Below are positions 57,698 to 64,000 of a stretch of DNA of 64,000 nt, piece after piece. The notes under the pieces are model-generated. The model had not been told where the DNA came from and made no database searches. It saw only the letters and a program-made list of their open reading frames with translations. The translations under genes were made by a program, and so were the position numbers. Position 1 is the stretch's first letter. Each line of letters begins with the position of its first letter. Origin of the DNA: Deinococcus indicus (GTDB lineage: Bacteria; Deinococcota; Deinococci; Deinococcales; Deinococcaceae); the NCBI RefSeq assembly GCF_002198095.1, contig NZ_NHMK01000033.1:6375-70374 (forward strand), in the 5' to 3' direction.

Positions 57698-58302
57698 AGT
57701 TCGCCCCGGTTCTTCTCGATCAGGTCGTCCACGGCTTCGCGCAGCAGGCTGGCCTCGGTGCGGCCCAGCGCGCCGCTCAGTTTGGCGAGGCGGTCGAGCT
57801 GGCTCTTGCTGTAGTAGTTGCTTTTCAGGACCATCTTGCTTTCCACGTAGATGCAGGCGCGGGCGCGGCCCTCGCGTTTGGCGCGCAGCAGGGCTTCCTC
57901 GGCGGCGCGGTACAGCTCGGCGTAGTGGGTGGCGTGGGCGGGGCGCGAGGCGAGGCCGACGCTGAGGCCCAGGCTCTTGGGCCAGTGGGGGTCGCGGTGG
58001 ATGTGGAAGTGCTTGATGACCTCGTCCAGGAGGATCAGGGCGGTCTCGGCGGCGGTTTCGGGCAGCAGGCAGGCGTACTCGTCGCCGCCGATGCGCCCGA
58101 TGACGCTGCCGGAGGGGAGGCTGCCGGACAGCAGGCGTTCCACGCCGCGCAGGACGCGGTCGCCTTCGCTGTGGCCCAGGGTGTCGTTCAGGGTCTTGAA
58201 GTGGTCGAGGTCCAGGACGGCGAGGGTGAGGGGGGCTCCGTTCAGGGCTTCGAAGGCGTCCTCGAAGGCGGTGCGGGCGAGGATGGCGGGGCGTGCGGCC
58301 AT
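57694..58302 (-). CDS. GGDEF domain fused to a ribbon-helix-helix-like domain
   Basis: A 202-residue protein. The GGDEF domain (about 10-150) has [20 protein letters not shown] and the loop [12 protein letters not shown] (Tyr for Phe). It lacks a membrane or sensor domain. The C-terminal 45 residues, [20 protein letters not shown], then [17 protein letters not shown], match the CopG/RHH DNA-binding pattern. ATG 58302 is chosen for AGGAGG ten bases upstream. It heads a coupled operon; AT-rich palindromes lie in its promoter region. Confidence 0.82.
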   Translation of the reverse strand: MAARPAILARTAFEDAFEALNGAPLTLAVLDLDHFKTLNDTLGHSEGDRVLRGVERLLSGSLPSGSVIGRIGGDEYACLLPETAAETALILLDEVIKHFHIHRDPHWPKSLGLSVGLASRPAHATHYAELYRAAEEALLRAKREGRARACIYVESKMVLKSNYYSKSQLDRLAKLSGALGRTEASLLREAVDDLIEKNRGEL

Positions 58303-58345
58303 GCGGGTGGTCCTCCTGGGATGAGGGGCGGGGCACTGGGCCAAG

Positions 58346-58404
58346 AGCGTATGTTCCACTCACATATATATGTTCACGCTATGAGGCTGCAAGCGTATAT
58401 GCGC
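58346..58404. promoter_or_regulatory. AT-rich palindromes upstream of the GGDEF-RHH gene
   Basis: AGCGT (58346-58350) and ACGCT (58376-58380) flank the perfect palindrome CATATATATG (58363-58372); GCGTATATGCGC follows at 58393-58404. AT-rich palindromes of this kind stand out in a GC-rich genome and are the type of site RHH proteins bind. A TACGCT box (minus strand, 58346-58351) could serve the operon. Between divergent GGDEF-RHH and groES genes. Confidence 0.5.
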
Positions 58405-58423
58405 TTTGCGCGTGCTGGCGCCC

Positions 58424-58444
58424 CTTGAGCGCACCAGACTCAAA
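58424..58444 (+). promoter_or_regulatory. HAIR operator (HspR-type) upstream of groES
   Basis: CTTGAGC-N7-ACTCAAA, the same half-sites as at dnaK, lies 17 bases upstream of the groES -35 box. It points to joint HspR control of both chaperone loci. Confidence 0.82.
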
Positions 58445-58461
58445 TTGTCAGATTCCCCGAC

Positions 58462-58491
58462 TTGACATTTTTGTCACTTCACGCCTAGGAT
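58462..58491 (+). promoter_or_regulatory. groES-groEL promoter
   Basis: TTGACA (58462-58467) and TAGGAT (58486-58491) are 18 bases apart. Start of transcription is expected near 58498, leaving a leader of about 70 nt ending in CAGGAGGA before groES. The spacer includes the short palindrome TGACA-TTTT-TGTCA. Confidence 0.75.
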
Positions 58492-58568
58492 TGCGTGCGG
58501 AACGGCAAAAACAGCCGGAGCGTCCGGCAGGCCGAAGCTCCACACCCCAACTCACAGGAGGACACAAC

Positions 58569-58856
58569 ATGCTGAAACCCTTAGGTGACCGCGTTCTGGT
58601 TGAAATCATCGAGGAAGCCGAGCAGAAGACCGCCGGCGGCCTGTACGTCCCCGACACCGCCAAAGAAAAGAGCCAGCGCGGCAAAGTCATCGCCGTCGGC
58701 AGCGGCAAGGTGCTCGACAACGGCACCCGCATCGCGCTGGACGTCAAAGAAGGCGACACCGTCTACTTCGCCAAGTACGGCGGCACGGAAGTCAGCCTCG
58801 AAGGCAAGAACTACTCCATCCTCGCCGAACGCGACATCCTCGCGATCGTCGAGTAA
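58569..58856 (+). CDS. groES: Co-chaperonin GroES
   Basis: A 95-residue 10-kDa lid of the GroEL cage. [20 protein letters not shown], the mobile-loop region [20 protein letters not shown] and the C-terminal [14 protein letters not shown] are conserved. The start is fixed by AGGAGGACACAAC-ATG. Followed by groEL after 142 bp. Confidence 0.98.
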   Translation: MLKPLGDRVLVEIIEEAEQKTAGGLYVPDTAKEKSQRGKVIAVGSGKVLDNGTRIALDVKEGDTVYFAKYGGTEVSLEGKNYSILAERDILAIVE

Positions 58857-58950
58857 AGCGCCCTGCCGACTGAGGCGTCACCCCTCAGTCAGCTGCGCTG
58901 ACCGCTCCCCCCACAGGGAGCCACCCCCCCACCCCACTCAACAGGCGTGA

Positions 58951-60636
<1,686 letters not shown>

Positions 60637-60747
60637 GAGCAACAACTCCTGCGCTGACTGGTCAAGAAAGACGAGGGGCCGCCCCCGAGTCTGAGGCCAC
60701 CAGAAACGCAGACGGCTGACGGCTGATGGCCGAAAGCTGAACGAGGG

Positions 60748-60776
60748 AAGCCGGGGCGTGATGCTCCGGCTTTCTT
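60748..60776. terminator. Terminator after groEL
   Basis: AAGCCGGGGC (60748-60757) pairs with GCTCCGGCTT (60763-60772), followed by TCTTCTAT. It lies just before the stop of the convergent zinc-ribbon gene. Confidence 0.78.
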
Positions 60777-61430
60777 CTATGGTGCGGGCCAGCGCAGACG
60801 ATGTCGCTGCGTCACAAACACCGGAGCGTGCGCCACGTATGTCATGAGACTGGTTCTGGGGTAGAAGAAGGGGTGTGGAAGAGTGGCCCCCCCACTTCCC
60901 TGAGTCATGAACGTGATGGGCTGCCAGCGGCCCTCCTTGAAGAGTTCAAGAGCTGCGCCCTGATGCAGGGCGTATCCCACCAGTTCATAGGTCTGATGTG
61001 GGAACCGGCCGCGCTGGACCAGGCGGCCTTCTCGTGGGGCGGGAGACTTCGTACTGGCCTCGCGTTCCAACTCCTGCTGACCAGCGCTGAGCGGGTGGAT
61101 GCGCCGCAGGAAGGCGGGAACTTCCGCCAGGGTGGCGGGGCGGTCACCGGGCGTGCCCGTGCTGCCGACGGGAAAGAACCGGACGCCTGCCTGGGCGAGC
61201 TGCTGGACTTTCTGCCACTGCCTGCGCTCACGCTGGGCGGGGGCCTTGAAGTCGGTGCCCATGTTGGTCATGGGCTGGCGACACTGCGGGCAGAGGATCG
61301 CTTCCCCCGCTCTGGGGAAGCCCTGTTTGAACGCTTTGCAGCAGTGGAAGCAGGCGTAGTGTTGCAGGCGACCGGTGATCTCGTAGTACTCGCTGCGGTC
61401 TATGCGGTTGGTACGGGGTTTGCGGGCCAT
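60777..61430 (-). CDS. Zinc-ribbon protein of unknown function
   Basis: A 217-residue protein with a zinc-ribbon-like N-terminal part: [15 protein letters not shown] and [14 protein letters not shown] (C-x2-C ... C-x2-C). The rest has no recognised domain; it contains [19 protein letters not shown] and ends in a basic segment ([13 protein letters not shown]). It may bind nucleic acid, by analogy only. TACGCT lies six bases before the ATG chosen. Convergent with groEL, divergent from the LLM oxidoreductase gene. Confidence 0.75.
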   Translation of the reverse strand: MARKPRTNRIDRSEYYEITGRLQHYACFHCCKAFKQGFPRAGEAILCPQCRQPMTNMGTDFKAPAQRERRQWQKVQQLAQAGVRFFPVGSTGTPGDRPATLAEVPAFLRRIHPLSAGQQELEREASTKSPAPREGRLVQRGRFPHQTYELVGYALHQGAALELFKEGRWQPITFMTQGSGGATLPHPFFYPRTSLMTYVAHAPVFVTQRHRLRWPAP

Positions 61431-61488
61431 GTGCTGAGCGTAGCCGCCGGGCTGGATGCTGACATCCGCTTCATGACCCATATTCGGA

Positions 61489-61534
61489 TTTGCTTATCAA
61501 ATCGGTTTACTTTTTCAAGCAAAAGCGCTAGCCT
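61489..61534 (+). promoter_or_regulatory. Promoter and inverted repeat of the LLM gene
   Basis: TTTACT (61506-61511) and TAGCCT (61529-61534) are 17 bases apart, six bases before the ATG. TTTGCTT (61489-61495) and AAGCAAA (61517-61523) form a 7-bp inverted repeat that flanks the -35, a possible operator in an unusually AT-rich stretch. Confidence 0.6.
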
Positions 61535-61540
61535 GTAGGC

Positions 61541-62557
61541 ATGAAGAAGATCGGGTTTCTCTCGTTCGGGCACTGGAATCCGTCCCCGCAGTCCGGCACG
61601 CGCTCGGCGGCGGACGTGCTGCACCAGACCATCGATCTGGCGGTCGCCGCCGAGGAACTGGGCGCGGACGGCGCGTACGTGCGCGTGCATCACTTCGCGC
61701 AGCAGCTCTCGTCGCCGTTCCCGCTGCTGGCCGCGATGGGCGCGAAAACGAAAACCATCGAACTGGGCACCGGCGTGATCGACATGCGCTACGAGAACCC
61801 GCTGTACATGGCCGAGGACGCCGGCGCAGCCGACCTGATCTCCGGCGGGAGGCTCCAGCTGGGCCTCAGCCGCGGCTCGCCGGAACAGGTGATCGACGGA
61901 TGGCGGCACTTCGGGTACGCCCCCGCCCCCGGCGAAACCGAAGCCGACATGGCCCGCCGACACGCCGAGGTGTTCCTCGACGTGATCGAAGGCAAAGGCT
62001 TCGCGCAACCCAACCCCCGCCCGATGTTCCCGAACCCGCCCGGCCTGCTGCGCCTGGAACCGTACTCGGCAGGCCTGCGCGACCGCATCTGGTGGGGCGC
62101 CGCCTCCAACGCCACCGCCGAATGGGCCGCGAAGATGGGCATGAACCTCCAGAGCTCCACCCTGAAAGTCGACGAGAACGGCAAACCCTTCCACGTCCAG
62201 CAGGCCGAACAGATCCGCGCATACCGCGCCGCCTGGAAGGAAGCCGGGCACACCCGCGAAGGACGCGTCTCCGTCAGCCGCAGCATCTTCGCGCTGGTGA
62301 ACGACCAGGACCGCACGTACTTCGGACGACAGGCCGGCCGCGACCAGTTCGGCGCCATCGACCAGTACCGCGCCGTGTTCGGCCGCAGCTACGCCGACGA
62401 ACCCGACCGCCTCATCGAGCAGCTGCGCCACGACGAGGCGATCGCGGAAGCCGACACGCTCCTCCTCACCATCCCCAACCAGCTGGGCGTCGACTACAAC
62501 GCACACCTGATCGGCAGCATCCTCACCCACGTCGCCCCCGGCCTCGGCTGGCGCTGA
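61541..62557 (+). CDS. LLM-class flavin-dependent oxidoreductase (luciferase-like)
   Basis: A 338-residue bacterial-luciferase-like monooxygenase: KKIGFLSFGHWNPSP, GADGAYVRVHHFAQQ, IELGTGVIDMRYENPLYMAEDA, DLISGGRLQLGLSRGSPEQ. It should use FMN or F420 to oxidise a small substrate. No flavin reductase neighbour is seen, so the substrate cannot be inferred. A leaderless TAGCCT promoter box precedes the start. Confidence 0.92.
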   Translation: MKKIGFLSFGHWNPSPQSGTRSAADVLHQTIDLAVAAEELGADGAYVRVHHFAQQLSSPFPLLAAMGAKTKTIELGTGVIDMRYENPLYMAEDAGAADLISGGRLQLGLSRGSPEQVIDGWRHFGYAPAPGETEADMARRHAEVFLDVIEGKGFAQPNPRPMFPNPPGLLRLEPYSAGLRDRIWWGAASNATAEWAAKMGMNLQSSTLKVDENGKPFHVQQAEQIRAYRAAWKEAGHTREGRVSVSRSIFALVNDQDRTYFGRQAGRDQFGAIDQYRAVFGRSYADEPDRLIEQLRHDEAIAEADTLLLTIPNQLGVDYNAHLIGSILTHVAPGLGWR

Positions 62558-62571
62558 CCCACCCCCACAAG

Positions 62572-62797
62572 GAAAAAGCAGCCCGACAAAGGGCTGCTCC
62601 GGTGGTGCAGACAGACTGGGTTGACCAGCGTCACCTGCTCGCGCGTCCGTTTTTTGTAAATCCCAGAGGTGGACGCCTCCCTCAAGTGCAGTGATGCCTC
62701 TCCAGTGCCGGGGCGCGAAAACTCGCGCAGAGTCCGAAGTGGACGTTCGCTCGTGAGAACCAGCGGGATGGGCACGGCACGACCTCGTCAGGTCAGA
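62572..62797 (-). ncRNA. Candidate structured non-coding RNA (about 225 nt)
   Basis: On the minus strand a consensus promoter (62804-62832) starts a region that ends in an intrinsic terminator: AGCAGCCC (62591-62598), loop TTTGTC, GGGCTGCT (62577-62584) and TTTTT. In between are several hairpins: GACCT-GACG-AGGTC, GTCC-ACTTC-GGAC, GCGCGA-GTTT-TCGCGC, and a closing stem GTGCCG/CGGCAC (62775-62780 with 62705-62710) that encloses three hairpins in a cloverleaf-like layout. No protein-coding bias is seen on either strand. I cannot match it to 6S, SRP, tmRNA or RNase P RNA. Confidence 0.6.
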
Positions 62798-62803
62798 AGC
62801 ACA

Positions 62804-62832
62804 AGTATGACAGGCGTTCCGCCAACTGTCAA
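62804..62832 (-). promoter_or_regulatory. Strong promoter of the candidate ncRNA
   Basis: On the minus strand TTGACA (62827-62832) and CATACT (62804-62809) are exactly 17 bases apart. No protein gene starts downstream on that strand. Confidence 0.7.
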
Positions 62833-62923
62833 CTACCCCGGCTGGGTTCTGTGCTGAACGGAGTTCCTCCGCTGTTGCAGGGGGCGTCAGGGGGTGGTGG
62901 GCGATGCCCTGGGGGGCGTTGTT

Positions 62924-63450
62924 GGAAGGGGGGCGCCTGGCGGCGGGCTGCCCCACCCCCCAGCCCCCTACCCCAGAGGGGCAGGGGGAGCCGTCGTTGG
63001 CACTGGGCAAGAGTTTCTACTTTTGCGGCGTGTTTGTGGTGGGCGTTGACGTGTCCGGCTTCGACGCCATCCTCCGCCCCCCTCGTAGGCCCGCGCGCTG
63101 CGCGCACGACGGCCGGTGGCAGTCTGCGGTCAGGTGACCGGTGGGACGCTTCGCGCCGCTGATCGACTTTCAAAAACATGCTTCTGCGGAAGCCCAAAAA
63201 GTAGAACCTTGCGGCACGCACCAAGTTGGCTGGCCCATCCGGCGTCGTGGCAACGCGGCCCGTCGTGCGCGAAGCGCGCGGGGCGAACGGCGCGAAATCG
63301 GAGGATGGCGTGTGAGGCGTGGCCGTCCCCGCCCGATAACCCGCCGACCACCTCAGCGAAATACCTGCCCAGTGCCAACGTAAGCCCCCCCTGCCCCTCT
63401 GGGGTAGGGGGCTGGGGGGTGGGGAAGCCCGCCGCAGGCGCCCACCTTCC
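62924..63450. repeat. 0.5-kb imperfect inverted-repeat element
   Basis: Two arms of about 88 bp (62924-63012 and 63364-63450) are inverted copies at about 85% identity by eye, each with the nested hairpin CCCCTGCCCC-TCT-GGGGTAGGGG. A second inverted pair lies inside (63065-63112 and 63260-63310; CGCCATCCTCCG and CGCGCACGACGG blocks). It looks like two copies of a dispersed noncoding repeat in opposite orientation with a unique centre. I see no gene in the 62830-63466 gap, and G-runs at 62880-62936 might form a G-quadruplex. Confidence 0.72.
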
Positions 63451-63466
63451 ATCAGGAAAGCCCAGT

Positions 63467-64000
63467 TCACGCCAGCCGCCCACTCCCCCTGCTCGTGAAC
63501 TCCGCCCAGGCCCGTGCCAGCCGGTTGACGGCTTCGGGGATGTGGTCGGGGTGCAGGGTGAAGGGGATGCGGAGGTACTGGTCGGGGAGGGGGGTGACGC
63601 CCATGCTGGCGCCGGGGTAGAGGCGCAGGCCGTGGCGGGCGGCGTGGTGGGTGTAGGCGCTGGCGGTGGGGCCAGGGAGGGTGATCCAGAGGAATTGTCC
63701 GCCGGGTGGGGTGGTGAAGGTCCAGTCGGGGAGGTGGGTGTGCAGGAGGTGGGCGAGGTGGTCGCGGGCGGGGGTGATGGCGGCGCGGCGCTCGTGGATG
63801 AGGGTGGGGAGGTCGGCGAGGAGGTGGAGGGCGAGGTGCTGGGCGGGTTGGCTGCTGCCGAAGTCGGTGAGGGTTTTGGCCTGTTTGAGGGTGGGGGCGA
63901 GGGTGGGGGGGAGGCGGAGCCAGCCGATGCGTAGGCCCGCCCAGTAGAGCTTGCTGAGGGAGCCGACGGTGAGGATGGGGGCGTGGGGGGCGAGGGTGCT
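63467..64000 (-). CDS. MocR-like PLP-dependent aminotransferase (3' part)
   Basis: The last 177 codons of a gene whose start is outside the window. The translation contains ILTVGSLSKLYWAGLRIGWL, with the PLP-binding Lys in SLSK, and FTTPPGGQFLWITLPG and LRLYPGASMGVTPLPDQYLRI, typical of the aminotransferase domain of MocR/PdxR-type (GntR-fused) regulators. Whether a GntR winged helix is present cannot be seen. The third codon positions are dominated by C, and the stop TGA is at 63467-63469. Confidence 0.85.
   Translation of the reverse strand, partial: STLAPHAPILTVGSLSKLYWAGLRIGWLRLPPTLAPTLKQAKTLTDFGSSQPAQHLALHLLADLPTLIHERRAAITPARDHLAHLLHTHLPDWTFTTPPGGQFLWITLPGPTASAYTHHAARHGLRLYPGASMGVTPLPDQYLRIPFTLHPDHIPEAVNRLARAWAEFTSRGSGRLA

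Noticed and set aside
58462..58477. TGACA-TTTT-TGTCA as a CIRCE-like operator
   Set aside because: CIRCE is TTAGCACTC-N9-GAGTGCTAA; this short palindrome overlaps the -35 box and may be chance. The HAIR upstream is a much better operator.
62494..62775. Minus-strand GTG-started ORF in the ncRNA region
   Set aside because: Third-position G/C is much lower than in the neighbours, it runs through the terminator and into the LLM gene, and it has no family motif. The structured RNA explanation fits better.
62572..62797. Identification of the RNA as SRP RNA, tmRNA, RNase P RNA or Y RNA
   Set aside because: None of the diagnostic motifs (GGAAG/GGAGCA apical loop of SRP, tag ORF and CCA end, P4 consensus, Ro-binding stem) could be found with confidence.
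62880..62936. G-quadruplex as a firm feature
   Set aside because: There are several G-runs, but the loop lengths are uneven and such runs are common in this GC-rich genome; mentioned only as a possibility.
63116..63947. Plus-strand frames at the right edge
   Set aside because: They are antisense to a recognisable MocR-like aminotransferase or lie inside the inverted-repeat element.

Overview
The window is a chromosomal segment of a Deinococcus species. The reasons are high GC content with strong G/C third-position bias, the dnaK-grpE-VF530-dnaJ order, HspR-type HAIR operators in front of both chaperone loci, futalosine-pathway menaquinone genes, and many start codons that directly follow a TANNNT box, as expected of leaderless Deinococcus transcripts. 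I place it in the genus but not to species. No tRNA, rRNA, CRISPR array, prophage or complete insertion sequence was seen.

Layout. 1-4.3 kb: HspR-controlled dnaK cluster. 4.3-11.9 kb: short-chain dehydrogenase, CBS-pair protein, secreted subtilase, exported protein, class II aldolase, LysN-like aminotransferase. 12-18 kb: Nramp-related transporter, murI-rph, DoxX protein, corA with a proline-rich leader ORF, ferredoxin, nucleotidyltransferase. 18-27.8 kb: two-component system, rplU-rpmA-obg, DUF3105 lipoprotein, beta-CASP hydrolase, membrane GGDEF protein, universal stress protein, lactate dehydrogenase. 27.8-30.6 kb: three LptA/LptC-like envelope proteins. 30.7-34.4 kb: tatD, then a PadR regulator coupled to four small membrane proteins, two of which arose by tandem duplication. 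34.4-42.4 kb: nitroreductase, two tandem alpha/beta hydrolases, an Ig/PPC lipoprotein with a subtilase lipoprotein, cmk, cyclophilin lipoprotein. 42.5-48.8 kb: RNA-modification genes (trmB and another methyltransferase, a GidA-like flavoprotein, a RluA-like protein), a ComEC-like hydrolase with DUF3006, and a GAF-GGDEF protein. 49-54.9 kb: mqnE and mqnA, an M16 peptidase pair, an M23 peptidase. 54.9-58.3 kb: a tightly coupled minus-strand operon (GGDEF-RHH, deaminase, Nudix-methyltransferase fusion, phosphatase, acetyltransferase). 58.4-60.6 kb: HspR-type groES-groEL. 60.8-64 kb: zinc-ribbon protein, LLM oxidoreductase, a candidate structured ncRNA with its own promoter and terminator, a 0.5-kb inverted-repeat element, and the 3' part of a MocR-like aminotransferase.

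The most notable observations are: (1) a 42-codon leader ORF with a near-perfect Shine-Dalgarno, rich in Pro and acidic residues at its N-terminus, whose stop overlaps the corA start, suggesting Mg2+-responsive translational control; (2) the unidentified ncRNA; (3) the PadR/HAAS-like membrane array with an inverted repeat over its promoter; (4) a hairpin-bearing dispersed repeat sitting at the 3' ends of genes; and (5) two unusual fusions, GGDEF-RHH and Nudix-methyltransferase.
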